Assembly (NCBI RefSeq): GCF_002811475.1 | Contig: NZ_NPDL01000002.1 | Location: forward strand, 310,001-374,000 | Source: Leptospira hartskeerlii | Lineage (GTDB): Bacteria; Spirochaetota; Leptospiria; Leptospirales; Leptospiraceae | DNA: 64,000 nucleotides | Reading direction: 5' to 3' | Shown: positions 16,692 through 24,890 of the stretch, one piece after another | Layout of the letters: each line of letters starts with the position of its first letter | Position numbering within the stretch: position 1 is the stretch's first letter | Made by a program: the position numbers and the translations under genes | The notes under the pieces: generated by a model | Database searches by the model: none | Told to the model about the DNA's origin: nothing | Seen by the model: only the letters and a program-made list of their open reading frames with translations

Positions 16692-16795
16692 GAAAAAAAT
16701 TGGGCGACTCTTCGCTTCGCGAAGCCGCGCTACTACGGGCTGCGCTAGCGCTGCGGTCCTTCGGACTAAACCCTGCGTATCGCTGTCGCGGGTTA
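16692..16795. repeat. GC-rich block of nested hairpins, including the TPR-unit terminator
   Basis: About 100 bases differ sharply in composition from their surroundings and consist of short palindromes. They include TTCGC-TTC-GCGAA (16711-16723), GCGCTAGCGC (16742-16751), GTCC-TTC-GGAC (16756-16766) and distant arms AACCC (16769-16773)/GGGTT (16790-16794). The last arm contains the stop codon of the TPR gene. On the minus strand the first hairpin is followed by TTTTTTT and would end the TPR transcript. The remaining structure is more than a terminator needs and looks like an intergenic repeat element (REP/BIME-like). Confidence 0.5.
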
Positions 16796-17404
16796 TAGAT
16801 CTTCTTCTTTTTTTAGAAAACTCCAGATACCACCCTGCTCGAATTGTTTCTCTTCCAATAATTGTTTAAGTTGAAGATATTCTTTTTTGACCTGGTCCGG
16901 TATACCGACGATCTCTAATTTACGGAAAGTTTCTCTGGCTTCTTCGAAACGGTTTGTCCTTACATAACAAATCGCTAATGCGTATAGAGTAGGGGAATCG
17001 GCGAGATCCGATTCGGGAAGATCTTTGAGCAGATCCAATGCACGATCGAATTTAGAAGCACCTGTATAAACCGCGGCTAAATTCTTTTTGGCGAATACAT
17101 CATTATCATCCAGTTCCAATGCTTTGGAAAGATGGAATTCTGCTTTAGGCTTGTCTTTTTTGCGGGCAAATAAGACTCCAAGTCCGACCCAGGCTTGGAC
17201 ATGCGCAGGTTCCAAGCGAATACATTCTTGTAATGCGGATTCTGCGGGGGCCATCTCGCCCAATTGAGAAAGGCACATTCCTAAATGAAAGAATGCGTTA
17301 GGATTATTCGGCTCCGACTCAGTCCAAGAGATCAATATGGACTTAGCTGAATTAGAGTCCCCTTTTTTCAGATAGTCCAATGCGGTTTTCAGTCTTGGAT
17401 CCAT
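16793..17404 (-). CDS. TPR-repeat protein
   Basis: 203 residues with four to five tetratricopeptide units from residue 4 to about 170. Examples are ALDYLKKGDSNSAKSILISW, AFFHLGMCLSQLGEMAPAES, AWVGLGVLFARKKDKPKAEF and ALAICYVRTNRFEEARETF. There is no signal peptide, so it is likely a cytoplasmic or peripheral scaffold. Its start codon lies 53 bases inside the end of the upstream lipoprotein gene, so the two are translationally linked. The stop codon sits in the arm of the GC-rich hairpin block. The binding partner is unknown. Confidence 0.82.
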   Translation of the reverse strand: MDPRLKTALDYLKKGDSNSAKSILISWTESEPNNPNAFFHLGMCLSQLGEMAPAESALQECIRLEPAHVQAWVGLGVLFARKKDKPKAEFHLSKALELDDNDVFAKKNLAAVYTGASKFDRALDLLKDLPESDLADSPTLYALAICYVRTNRFEEARETFRKLEIVGIPDQVKKEYLQLKQLLEEKQFEQGGIWSFLKKEEDL

Positions 17405-18167
17405 TCTTTTTCCATTTCTTTTCTTCCTTATGGATACGACTATCTTTTTCCTCTTTAGTTTCTCTATGGCAATGTTGGGAAGAAGCTCTCCATTCCCATT
17501 CGGCGTTGATCTTGAGCCATTCCTTGTCTATCTGGTATTTTTCCATAAGAGTATCCAATAAGCGAACATCTTCCCAATCGTCGGCATTCACAAAATGGTT
17601 GGATTCCTTCATAAATTCCTTTTTCCAACGGGAAACGAATTCATCCAAATGATCTTCTTTAAAATCTTCTAAACTATCTTCAGAGTTAGCACATTCATTG
17701 ATCAGGAATTCCACATGTTTTTTTCTGATCTTTGCTTCTGAAGTTTCGGTAACTCTTTGGTATGTTACGTATATGGTTCCTAATATTAAAGTGGTCTCGA
17801 AAGCAAATGGAACAGGAGTGATTGCAGCAATAGCAAGAACTCCTCCTAATTTTCTTATTATAGAACTACTGTCCTTTTTGAGTTCCGATTTATATAAGGA
17901 AACTTCTTTGATCCGTTCGGTATATTTTTGTTTTTGAGGGCTTATAAATTCTGAGTCGAATCTTTCCAAATCCGTAAATGCTTCTTTGTATTTTGTCTTA
18001 AGACTTAGGTCTGTTCTGTATACGTTACCCTCTTCATTCGTGTAAAAGAGAGAATATTGATGCTCTCTTGATATCAGGGATTTATCTCCTCTCGGAAAAG
18101 AAGAACAAGAGTAGACAGATAATAGAATTAGGATCTGTATTCGTTTGGAAAATCTGGGTTTTGGCAT
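17352..18167 (-). CDS. Hypothetical lipoprotein (271 aa)
   Basis: The N-terminus PKPRFSKRIQILILLSVYSCSS is a basic head, a hydrophobic core and a loose spirochaetal lipobox with Cys near residue 21. A second hydrophobic segment of about 30 residues (around 108-137, GGVLAIAAITPVPFAFET) may be a membrane hairpin. The C-terminal half is charged and helical (many Lys/Glu, HREKE-like stretches) with no recognised domain. The 53-base overlap with the TPR gene suggests a joint function at the envelope. Divergent from the lipoprotein at 18330. Confidence 0.65.
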   Translation of the reverse strand: MPKPRFSKRIQILILLSVYSCSSFPRGDKSLISREHQYSLFYTNEEGNVYRTDLSLKTKYKEAFTDLERFDSEFISPQKQKYTERIKEVSLYKSELKKDSSSIIRKLGGVLAIAAITPVPFAFETTLILGTIYVTYQRVTETSEAKIRKKHVEFLINECANSEDSLEDFKEDHLDEFVSRWKKEFMKESNHFVNADDWEDVRLLDTLMEKYQIDKEWLKINAEWEWRASSQHCHRETKEEKDSRIHKEEKKWKKNGSKTENRIGLSEKRGL

Positions 18168-18329
18168 TGGCGCTTATTTTATATCCTGCCCAAATTCAGA
18201 GTCGGACATAGGAAATAAATTTCTAAACCTTGTTTTGTTTGTAACCTTTGCTGATTTGTATTCGTCAAGCTTTGATTTTCGCTGGACAGAAATTCTTTCC
18301 GAGGCCAGCATAGAAGCGCTGAACATTTT

Positions 18330-18932
18330 ATGAATTCATTCTCTAAATATTCCATTACATTTTTTGTATCTGTTCTTTCAATACTCGCATCCTGTTCCGG
18401 AGTGGAAAAGAAAAATCCGGAAGTTCAGTTGCCTTCTTCCGGAGAGCAAAGATCCGAAATGCCTGTACTCGTCCAATTCGAAGATGATTTGGAATACGAT
18501 GTAAAGACTTTGATGGCGACATTTGCTACAGGAGTTGAAGGTAAGGATAGAAGATTAGATAGAGAATACGCTAAATTTCCAATCTTAGTTGGGACCGGTG
18601 CCAGATCCAAAGAATTGGAATTAGAAGGCACAGTCACGAGAAGAGTTTCCTGGAGCAAATCCGAAAGAAAGGAAGTGCTTATCTCCATCGAGGGAAACAA
18701 ACTCACTCATAACTGCGGCTTGGGGATCACTGATAAAACCGGACCATTCTCCGACTCTGGCAAAAAGCCGTTCAGATCCGTTCGGTTGTTTTTCCAAAGC
18801 ACTGGAGTTAGAGATACTCCTCGCACTGGATTTGCTTGGGTTATAGGGCTTGGGACTTATTTGCTCTATCCTTTGATCTATACCGGATTCGTGGTCGAAA
18901 AGTTGGATTGTGGATTGGTTATAGAAGGTTAG
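18330..18932 (+). CDS. Hypothetical lipoprotein (200 aa)
   Basis: The signal segment YSITFFVSVLSILASC carries a good lipobox (L-A-S-C, Cys near residue 22). The mature part contains VQFEDDLEYDVKTLMATF and a beta-rich domain with paired Cys residues far apart (NCGLG and DCGLV). It ends in a moderately hydrophobic GFAWVIGLGTYLLYPLIYTGF stretch that could dip into a membrane. No family is recognised. The gene stands first in a plus-strand run toward cysE but is separated from the next gene by 60 bases. Confidence 0.65.
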   Translation: MNSFSKYSITFFVSVLSILASCSGVEKKNPEVQLPSSGEQRSEMPVLVQFEDDLEYDVKTLMATFATGVEGKDRRLDREYAKFPILVGTGARSKELELEGTVTRRVSWSKSERKEVLISIEGNKLTHNCGLGITDKTGPFSDSGKKPFRSVRLFFQSTGVRDTPRTGFAWVIGLGTYLLYPLIYTGFVVEKLDCGLVIEG

Positions 18933-18993
18933 ATCATAATTTTGCTTTTCTAATTCGTCTAATAGGAAGAATATAACAGAAAGGAAGAAGAAT

Positions 18994-19182
18994 ATGCCTT
19001 ACATGGCTGTCGGATCTCGACAAATTTTATATTCCGATTCTTCGGCTCCTGCCTTGGTAGGAGACGAGCCCAGAGAGGTAGCTTCCGTTTCGGACAACGC
19101 CGTAGTGCAACCACAAACAGTGGTGGTTCCTCCAGGTGGATTGCCTCCTCATTTGGGACAGTTCCTAGATTCTACAGTTTAA
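18994..19182 (+). CDS. Small hypothetical protein (62 aa)
   Basis: 62 codons from ATG 18994 behind GGAAG. The peptide is rich in Val, Pro and Ser, with a VQPQTVVVPPGGLPPHLGQ tail typical of a disordered linker. No signal peptide or family. It ends eight bases before the holin-like membrane protein gene and is probably cotranscribed with it. The good ribosome-binding site and tight spacing favour a real gene. Confidence 0.5.
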   Translation: MPYMAVGSRQILYSDSSAPALVGDEPREVASVSDNAVVQPQTVVVPPGGLPPHLGQFLDSTV

Positions 19183-19190
19183 GGACATAG

Positions 19191-19592
19191 ATGTACAGAC
19201 TTCTTTTTTCCGTTTTACTCCAATCCTTGGTAGTAGTATTCGTTTTTCCTCTGATCGATTCGGGTTTTCGTGTCAGCAATAATGTTTGGGACGTAATAGT
19301 AATCGTTCTATTCTTCGGCTTTTTAAATTTCCTTTTAAGATGGTTTCTGGTGCTGGTCACTTTCGGTGTTGGATATCTGGTCTATCTTTTGACCTTGGGC
19401 ATTGCAGGCCTTGTAGTAAATGCGATCGTTCTATCCTGGGTCGCAAATATATTTCCGGATAAAATATTCGTTCCCGGTTTTTGGGCAGCTTTCTGGGGAG
19501 GAGCCATTCTGACCTTGGCAAACTATGTAGCCAAAAGAGAAAGTAAGGAAGAATATTCCGGATCGGAACGTAAAAAGAAAAAATCCTATTAA
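19191..19592 (+). CDS. Four-helix membrane protein of the YvlD/phage-holin IV superfamily
   Basis: 133 residues with four hydrophobic helices (about 4-24, 33-53, 58-88, 95-112) and a very basic tail ([19 protein letters not shown]). The pattern [25 protein letters not shown] and the following [24 protein letters not shown] fits the PF04020 membrane family. That family is annotated as phage holin but is chromosomal in many bacteria, with roles in envelope stress. It sits between the 62-residue gene and cysE. Nothing around it is phage-like. Confidence 0.75.
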   Translation: MYRLLFSVLLQSLVVVFVFPLIDSGFRVSNNVWDVIVIVLFFGFLNFLLRWFLVLVTFGVGYLVYLLTLGIAGLVVNAIVLSWVANIFPDKIFVPGFWAAFWGGAILTLANYVAKRESKEEYSGSERKKKKSY

Positions 19593-19603
19593 CAATTTTA
19601 CGA

Positions 19604-20149
19604 ATGATTCGAGAGATCCAAGCAATATTTAAGAACGACCCCGCAGCCAGGGGATTGGAATTTATACTCTACCCTGGATTGCATTCCATTCTATTGCATA
19701 AGTATATTGCATATCCTTTATATAAGATAAGATTAAAGTTCTTGGCCAGATTTGTTTCTCAGTTCAATCGTTTTCTAACGGGAATCGAGATCCATCCGGG
19801 CGCAAAGATCGGCAGCGGGCTATTCATTGATCACGGAATGGGGATCGTAATAGGCGGGACCGCGGAGATAGGAGACGATTGTATTCTGTTTCATGGAGTC
19901 ACCTTGGGCGGAACCGGAAACCACCAAGGAAAACGTCATCCTACTATAGGAAATAATGTGCTTATCGGAGCTAGAGCTACGGTTTTAGGCCCTGTCCATG
20001 TAGGCAATAATGTTAAGATAGGCGCAGAAGCTGTAATCATCGATCATGATATTCCGAATGATTGCACCGTGGTGGGTGCTCCCGGAAAGATCGTAAGATT
20101 AAAAGGGAAGAAGGTTAAGATCTCCCTTAAAAAAACAAACCTAGCTTAG
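19604..20149 (+). CDS. cysE: Serine O-acetyltransferase
   Basis: 181 residues of the short, left-handed beta-helix type. Hexapeptide repeats run from [20 protein letters not shown] through [24 protein letters not shown] to [20 protein letters not shown]. The catalytic region DHGMG and [10 protein letters not shown] is present. The enzyme makes O-acetylserine from serine and acetyl-CoA, the first step of cysteine synthesis. It lacks most of the long N-terminal helical domain of the enterobacterial form, as in Gram-positive versions. Its stop overlaps the end of the convergent TetR gene by nine bases. cysK is not next to it. Confidence 0.9.
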   Translation: MIREIQAIFKNDPAARGLEFILYPGLHSILLHKYIAYPLYKIRLKFLARFVSQFNRFLTGIEIHPGAKIGSGLFIDHGMGIVIGGTAEIGDDCILFHGVTLGGTGNHQGKRHPTIGNNVLIGARATVLGPVHVGNNVKIGAEAVIIDHDIPNDCTVVGAPGKIVRLKGKKVKISLKKTNLA

Positions 20150-20725
20150 ATTTGAAAGCATCTCCTCTTCTAATTCATTAAAATATTTGGGATCTTGGGT
20201 CATCACATAAAATTGTGAATTTCCTTGAAATAGTTTTAAGAATAGTTCCGCCTTCTTTCTGGAATCGAAATTTGATGGAAGGATAGAAGTTTTCTTATTC
20301 TTTTCAAAATAATTTTCCAAACAAGAGATCCAAGATCCTAGTATACTAGAACTTCTCTCCGCAAGATCCAGTTCCGGTTTATCTAAACTTCCCATAAATC
20401 GAGCGAGAGGGCATCCGAAATATTTTCCGGACTTGACCTGTTTTTTTAAAAGAGCCATCCATCTATGTACAAACTCTTCTGGAGTTTCCGATTTTTCCAT
20501 GAGTCTTTCCCAACCTAGTTGAAAATCCCTGCCTTGACGCTCTAAGTATTCTTTTCCCAGGTCTTCTTTGGTTTGGAAATATCTGTAAAAGCTTGCCTTA
20601 TGTGATTCAGATTCATCGATGACCTGGTTGATAGAGGTTCCGGCGTATCCTTGTGAATACATCAGGCGAACAGCAGTCGATGCTATTCTTTCGAAGGGAC
20701 CCAGTTCCGGTTTTCGTTTGCTCAT
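20141..20725 (-). CDS. TetR-family regulator divergent from an alcohol dehydrogenase
   Basis: 194 residues. The helix-turn-helix reads [19 protein letters not shown] followed by [20 protein letters not shown] (about 26-60), the TetR signature. The C-terminal domain contains [16 protein letters not shown], reminiscent of the YcdC/AcuR-like group. The start codon is 19 bases from a perfect-type operator (20744-20759), and a second copy lies before the divergent dehydrogenase gene. It very likely represses both genes and is released by an aldehyde- or electrophile-type inducer; that last point is inference. Confidence 0.9.
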   Translation of the reverse strand: MSKRKPELGPFERIASTAVRLMYSQGYAGTSINQVIDESESHKASFYRYFQTKEDLGKEYLERQGRDFQLGWERLMEKSETPEEFVHRWMALLKKQVKSGKYFGCPLARFMGSLDKPELDLAERSSSILGSWISCLENYFEKNKKTSILPSNFDSRKKAELFLKLFQGNSQFYVMTQDPKYFNELEEEMLSNLS

Positions 20726-20743
20726 CCGACTAAAATAAAATGA

Positions 20744-20802
20744 TAGACTAATCGGTCTATTCTATTTCTATAGGGACGATTGCGGATAGACTAATTGGTC
20801 TA
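20744..20802. promoter_or_regulatory. Two operator copies between tetR and the dehydrogenase
   Basis: TAGACTAATCGGTCTA (20744-20759) and TAGACTAATTGGTCTA (20787-20802) differ at one base and are each imperfect palindromes of TAGAC-N6-GTCTA. Their centres are 43 bases apart, about four helical turns. The first lies next to the tetR start and the second next to the ribosome-binding site GGAGGA of the dehydrogenase. The TAGAC/GTCTA arms resemble the boxes of NemR-type TetR repressors, which respond to reactive electrophiles. Confidence 0.8.
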
Positions 20803-20815
20803 TTGGAGGAAAACC

Positions 20816-21838
20816 ATGCAACAATTGCTATTTTCTAAAAGAAATAGGGTAGAATGGGAAGAAGTCCCGGATCCTAAACTTTCCGGGCCGAACCAAGCAT
20901 TGGTCCGTCCCCTGGCAGTTGCCAGATGCGATTTGGATCTTCCCATTTTAAGAGGACAAACATTATTCCGTCCTCCCTTTCCATTAGGCCATGAATTTGT
21001 GGGAGAAATACTCGAAACAAGCGAAGAGCTATTATCTCTCTTTCCAAAGGGAACTCGTGTTGCAGTTCCATTCCAAATTTCCTGCGGACATTGTTCGAAT
21101 TGTGAAAGTGGTCTTACTAAAAGTTGCAGCACTGTTCCCCATACAAGTGCTTATGGAATGGGAAAAGGTGCGAAAGAATTTGGCGGAGCGATATCAGATT
21201 CGGTTTTGGTCCCTTATGCAAAAGAAATGCTGATCCCATTTTCTAATAAAACCGATCCTGCCGCGATCGCAAGTATCAGCGATAATATTGTAGAAGCATG
21301 GAAGTTAGTAGGGATACATCTCAAACAAAATAAGAATAGATCCGTGTTAGTGCTCGGAGGTTTTGCTTCCAGTATCGGATTGTATACAGCTGCTCTTGCA
21401 AAACATATGGGTGCTGCGGATCTTATATACGTAGACACAGATAAAAAACGTCTGGAAATCGCCGAATCTTATGGAGTGAAAGTGGAGCAGGTGACTTCTT
21501 TCCCTAAAAGTTTTGGCAAGTTTGATATTGTGGCAGATGCAAACGGAACTGCAGAAGGTTGGGATTGTGGTCTTAGATCTCTCGGAATAGAAGGAGAATT
21601 TGGATCCGCTTCTATTTTTTGGACCAATAGTATTCCGATCCCTTATTTAGAATTATATAATAATGGAGCCACAATTCGTTTGGGAAGGGTGAGATCCAGA
21701 GAATGGATCCCTGAAATTTTGAGATTAGTAGAAGAAGAAGGTTTCGATCCTTCTAAGGTCACCACACGTAAGGCGTCTTGGTCCGAAGCTGCGGATGCTT
21801 TCTTGGAAGAGGAGACTAAGTTGATCGTTGTCAGATAA
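20816..21838 (+). CDS. Zinc-type alcohol dehydrogenase-like protein
   Basis: 340 residues from ATG 20816, chosen because GGAGGA lies six bases before it. It is a medium-chain dehydrogenase/reductase. The catalytic zinc ligands are likely Cys in ARCDLDLPI and His-Glu in GHEFVGEI. The structural zinc loop is CGHCSNCESGLTKSC. The Rossmann fold follows from about 170, with VLVLGGFASSIGLYTAALAKHMGA and the acidic VDTDKKR that favours NAD(H). Substrate is unknown. Repression by the divergent TetR and the TAGAC/GTCTA operators suggests aldehyde or xenobiotic detoxification. A perfect terminator follows the gene. Confidence 0.85.
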   Translation: MQQLLFSKRNRVEWEEVPDPKLSGPNQALVRPLAVARCDLDLPILRGQTLFRPPFPLGHEFVGEILETSEELLSLFPKGTRVAVPFQISCGHCSNCESGLTKSCSTVPHTSAYGMGKGAKEFGGAISDSVLVPYAKEMLIPFSNKTDPAAIASISDNIVEAWKLVGIHLKQNKNRSVLVLGGFASSIGLYTAALAKHMGAADLIYVDTDKKRLEIAESYGVKVEQVTSFPKSFGKFDIVADANGTAEGWDCGLRSLGIEGEFGSASIFWTNSIPIPYLELYNNGATIRLGRVRSREWIPEILRLVEEEGFDPSKVTTRKASWSEAADAFLEEETKLIVVR

Positions 21839-21853
21839 CGTACATTGGCATTA

Positions 21854-21882
21854 AAGGACGAGGAAACTCGTCCTTATTTTTT
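21854..21882 (+). terminator. Terminator of the dehydrogenase gene
   Basis: AAGGACGAG (21854-21862), GAAA loop, CTCGTCCTT (21867-21875), then ATTTTTT. A nine-base perfect stem with a GNRA tetraloop and a U-tract. Confidence 0.9.
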
Positions 21883-21938
21883 AAAAAACGGTAGACAATC
21901 TTTATTTCCTTCTGTCTTCTTTTTAGCCAACCTCCTCC

Positions 21939-22304
21939 ATGAAAAAGACGGCTATTTTAATTCTAATAGTTTCTATCTGTTTTTCGAATTGCGCTTCTTT
22001 TCGCAAAGAGAATCGGATACTCACTACTTACTTGGATGAAAAAGTGGATCCCCAATCTGCTCCTGCAAAAATTGCGTTAGCTCCCGTTTTTATTCCAGTA
22101 GGATTAACTTCTTTGGTCCTGGATGTTTTTATAATCCATCCTATTACAGTAATACCGGACGCGATAGAAGATACATATAAAGTAGTGTGGAAGGATCCTT
22201 CCGGAGGGGTAGTTTTCCAAGCGGTTGTATTTTTGCCTAAAGTTGCGATCAGTCCCTTAGTCTTTTTAGTATCCTTTCTGGGCAGAAGCGGTTTCGATAT
22301 ATGA
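21939..22304 (+). CDS. Lipoprotein, short copy of a tandem pair (121 aa)
   Basis: Lipoprotein signal ILILIVSICFSNC with Cys near residue 18. The mature part reads IALAPVFIPVGLTSLVLDVFIIHPITVIPDAIEDTYKVVW and ends FLGRSGFDI. The same order of motifs occurs in the next gene (PIFIPLGLVAGVLDLFIVHPIIRIPDAFNDT and LLARSSFDI), so it is a paralogue of that protein's N-terminal domain. It has two hydrophobic segments and may be membrane-associated beyond its lipid anchor. The stop overlaps the next start (ATGA). The function is unknown. Confidence 0.75.
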   Translation: MKKTAILILIVSICFSNCASFRKENRILTTYLDEKVDPQSAPAKIALAPVFIPVGLTSLVLDVFIIHPITVIPDAIEDTYKVVWKDPSGGVVFQAVVFLPKVAISPLVFLVSFLGRSGFDI

Positions 22305-23455
22305 GAGCCTCTTGGTTTCCTAAGGTACTTGCAATTTTTTTAATATTCATTCTCGGATTTTCCAATTGTGCGGTATTTAATCGCAATAATACGCCGTTAG
22401 TCGTAAAGGTAGAAGAAAATTTAGTCCCGGAGGATACAGGCAAAAAAATTATAGCTGCCCCCATCTTTATTCCACTCGGACTGGTTGCCGGCGTTCTGGA
22501 TCTTTTTATAGTCCATCCTATCATCAGAATTCCAGATGCTTTCAATGATACTATTTCTCTTTTATGGACTCCGAGAGGAAATGGGTATGTCACGAATATG
22601 GGGTTTTTACCAATATCAATCGTATTAACTCCTATTGTATTTACTTTGGATTTGCTTGCTCGGAGTTCTTTCGATATCAACGGTAACGTGGATCGGTCCA
22701 GGATCGAATCGAACCCAGTTCCTAAAAAGACTGTTTACGAGGCTTTAGAATCCGGAGACAGAGCTACCATTCTGGCATTATTAAAGATCCCGGTCCATAA
22801 TTGGCCTCCTGAATTGAGTCAGAAGGTAATCGAAAAATTTCGCACGGATCCAGAGATCGTTTATCTGTCTTTGATCCGTATGGCAGATAGCATATCTGTA
22901 AAGGATGGATTAAAATATGATTCTTATCTAATTACCTTTTTGAATAGAGACCTAGAAGTGGATCGGGCTCTTGGCAGATATTTCGTGAGATCTGGTTCTT
23001 TATCGGGAACTTCTGCTATAGTTTCTATTTTAGCTTCCGAAAAAGTTTCCAAAGAAACGGAAGATGTTTATATTAGTACTCTTTTACACTCAGGTAAAGC
23101 AGATCCGGTTGTGGACCTGGTGAATTTATATTTAAAGACCACTGATAAGAAGAAAAAGATCATTTATGAATTTGAAACTAAGATCCGTTACGGCTACACT
23201 AGTTATGCCAAAGAAAAAGAATATGAATCTGGGTTTATTCGCTTATTGAATAAGGACCCAGGGCTGGATGAGGTCTTACTGAATTATTATGTTAGGATCA
23301 AGTCGTCTGTAGGCAGCGAGGCGATGACCAAATTATTGGTCTCAGGACAACTTCCTAAAGTTAGTTTAAAAAAATATATCAGTACAATTTTAGAAATAGG
23401 TAAAGAAAAAGACATACAGATCATTTTAGAAAAGTTTCCTACTAGTGGGAAATAA
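22301..23455 (+). CDS. Lipoprotein, long copy of a tandem pair (384 aa)
   Basis: Signal segment VLAIFLIFILGFSNC with lipobox Cys near residue 23. Residues 24-125 repeat the domain of the preceding 121-residue gene. The extra 260 residues are helical, with repeat-like units such as VYEALESGDRATILALLKIP and ISTILEIGKEKDIQIILEKF at the two ends, which suggests a HEAT/ankyrin-like solenoid. Translation is coupled to the short copy by ATGA. Role unknown; a lipid-anchored scaffold is a reasonable guess. Confidence 0.7.
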   Translation: MRASWFPKVLAIFLIFILGFSNCAVFNRNNTPLVVKVEENLVPEDTGKKIIAAPIFIPLGLVAGVLDLFIVHPIIRIPDAFNDTISLLWTPRGNGYVTNMGFLPISIVLTPIVFTLDLLARSSFDINGNVDRSRIESNPVPKKTVYEALESGDRATILALLKIPVHNWPPELSQKVIEKFRTDPEIVYLSLIRMADSISVKDGLKYDSYLITFLNRDLEVDRALGRYFVRSGSLSGTSAIVSILASEKVSKETEDVYISTLLHSGKADPVVDLVNLYLKTTDKKKKIIYEFETKIRYGYTSYAKEKEYESGFIRLLNKDPGLDEVLLNYYVRIKSSVGSEAMTKLLVSGQLPKVSLKKYISTILEIGKEKDIQIILEKFPTSGK

Positions 23456-23475
23456 TCTAAAAATACTATTTCGGA

Positions 23476-24174
23476 TCAAAAAATCCCTATCGATCTGAAA
23501 TAATCCCCTAAAAGTCCATCCACTTCATCAAAGGAAGAATATCCTTTGGTTAAGATCCCTCTGTCCAAACCATCAGAAAACACCAAACAAGGAAATCCAG
23601 TTACGCCTAATATATATCCATAATTGAAATCATTTCTAGTTTCTAAGAGAGTCTCTTCTCGATAATACAATTCTTTGAATTCATCCAAAGGGAGAGAAAG
23701 TTCGGAAGCAATCTCCGCGTATGTTTCGAAATTATTTGGATCTTTTCCTTTAGAATGAAAACTTTCCAGCAACTTATCTAAAAAGGCAAAAGATAAACTA
23801 GGATTGATCCTTTGTGCTGTGATTACCGCTCTTGAGCCCGGTTCGGAATCGTATTTTATATTTCGATTTTGGAGTATATCATGGTGGAAATTTCTTTTGG
23901 AGATCCGTTCCACTTCCTTCCATAAGTATTTCAGTTTTTCGGTAACATCTTCATTGAAGTCTTCTACATCGGGTCCGTATTTTAATCCGCCGAGTACTAA
24001 CGTGAATTCTATCTTGTCGGAGTATTTTTCCCTGATCTTTTCGAAAACAGGGGAAAAACCGTAACACCAGGCACAAACCGGATCGGCTACATATAGGATG
24101 GAGTGTTTGGTATCCGGGCGTTTGAATTCTAGGCTCACAGATTCCAGAGATAATTCTTCTTTTATCTTTTCCAA
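23476..24174 (-). CDS. DsbA-fold thiol oxidoreductase (FrnE-like), cytoplasmic
   Basis: 232 residues with thioredoxin-like start ILYVADPVCAWCYGFSP, active-site C34-A-W-C37. A long helical insert follows, then the cis-Pro loop GVTGFPCLVFSDG. There is no signal peptide, which separates it from periplasmic DsbA and favours the FrnE/2-hydroxychromene isomerase branch of the family. It may act on disulphides or glutathione-like adducts under oxidative stress. It converges with the lipoprotein gene on its 3' side. The terminator at 24175-24203 separates it from the upstream membrane protein gene. Confidence 0.8.
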   Translation of the reverse strand: MEKIKEELSLESVSLEFKRPDTKHSILYVADPVCAWCYGFSPVFEKIREKYSDKIEFTLVLGGLKYGPDVEDFNEDVTEKLKYLWKEVERISKRNFHHDILQNRNIKYDSEPGSRAVITAQRINPSLSFAFLDKLLESFHSKGKDPNNFETYAEIASELSLPLDEFKELYYREETLLETRNDFNYGYILGVTGFPCLVFSDGLDRGILTKGYSSFDEVDGLLGDYFRSIGIF

Positions 24175-24203
24175 CTAAAAAAGGCGGGAACATGTCCCGC
24201 CTT
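24175..24203 (-). terminator. Terminator between small membrane protein and DsbA-fold gene
   Basis: AAGGCGGGA (24181-24189) and TCCCGCCTT (24195-24203) with a five-base loop. On the minus strand the stem is followed by T residues (24180-24175). It ends the transcript of the gene at 24233. Confidence 0.85.
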
Positions 24204-24232
24204 CTTTTCCTTTTCAATTAGGAGGATTCTTT

Positions 24233-24517
24233 TTAGATTTCGTTCGGGTGTTTTACGTAGTAGAGCGATAGCCATACTACCCCGAAAAGTACCCCCGCGT
24301 AAGCTAGGATCGCAGTTGCGATGTCAATCATAGGAAGAACTGCTGCTATAGGTGTAACTTTAGTCGCAGTAATCTTCGTAGCTTCACCAAGAATTAGGAA
24401 GAGACCTCCCAATCCGATTAGGTGATAACGATTCATCGCATCCTTGGATACTCGGGCAAACCGGGCAAACACAGGGACAGCCAAAAGCGCCAATGCGAAG
24501 ATGGTCACTGTATCCAT
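24233..24517 (-). CDS. Small inner-membrane protein (94 aa)
   Basis: Three hydrophobic helices (about 3-17, 33-45, 58-85) with short charged ends; [20 protein letters not shown] opens it and YYVKHPNEI closes it. Two in-frame ATGs compete. AGGAGG lies one base from the first (24523) but seven from the second (24517), so the second is chosen. No family is recognised. It is monocistronic with its own terminator, and the strong ribosome-binding site suggests high expression. Confidence 0.65.
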   Translation of the reverse strand: MDTVTIFALALLAVPVFARFARVSKDAMNRYHLIGLGGLFLILGEATKITATKVTPIAAVLPMIDIATAILAYAGVLFGVVWLSLYYVKHPNEI

Positions 24518-24539
24518 GTTCATACCTCCTTAAGGTACT

Positions 24540-24890
24540 AGGTTAGACCGATGAGGAGGTTCACACATTTCACTATAGTTAAAAAATTATTTTAAAAAAA
24601 TATCATGTAATATAACAAGCGATTGATAACAAGTTTGGAGTTATAGTTCTTAAGGGTTAAATCATATTTTCATTCTGTTTATCACGGAAGTGATAGATTC
24701 AAGTAACGCGCATTACTTTATGTTTAGAATATTATAATTATTTAATAAATAGAGCATTTTTGTTTGAGCGCGGGGAGCCATGCGAAGGGGATAGTTAGAG
24801 TCAGCGGACCTTCTTCTTTTCATCGAATCGTAATCTAAAGGTAAAATTTTTTTTGGACCTGAAAACGGCGTTAAGTATGTTCGTAATTCA
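24540..24890. other. AT-rich intergenic region with divergent promoters
   Basis: About 350 bases without a supportable gene between divergent transcription units. A palindrome TATCAC-GGAA-GTGATA occurs at 24680-24695. A short G-rich island (GAGCGCGGGGAGCCATGCG) lies near 24766-24784. No terminator, RNA gene or riboswitch fold is evident. I cannot place either promoter with confidence. Confidence 0.4.

Noticed and set aside
19191..19592. Holin-family protein as sign of a prophage
   Set aside because: The PF04020-type family is common on bacterial chromosomes, and no capsid, tail, integrase or lysis gene is near.
24680..24695. TATCAC-GGAA-GTGATA palindrome as a CRP/FNR site
   Set aside because: The half-sites do not match TGTGA/TCACA or TTGAT/ATCAA arrangement and no regulated promoter could be placed; kept only as a note on the intergenic region.
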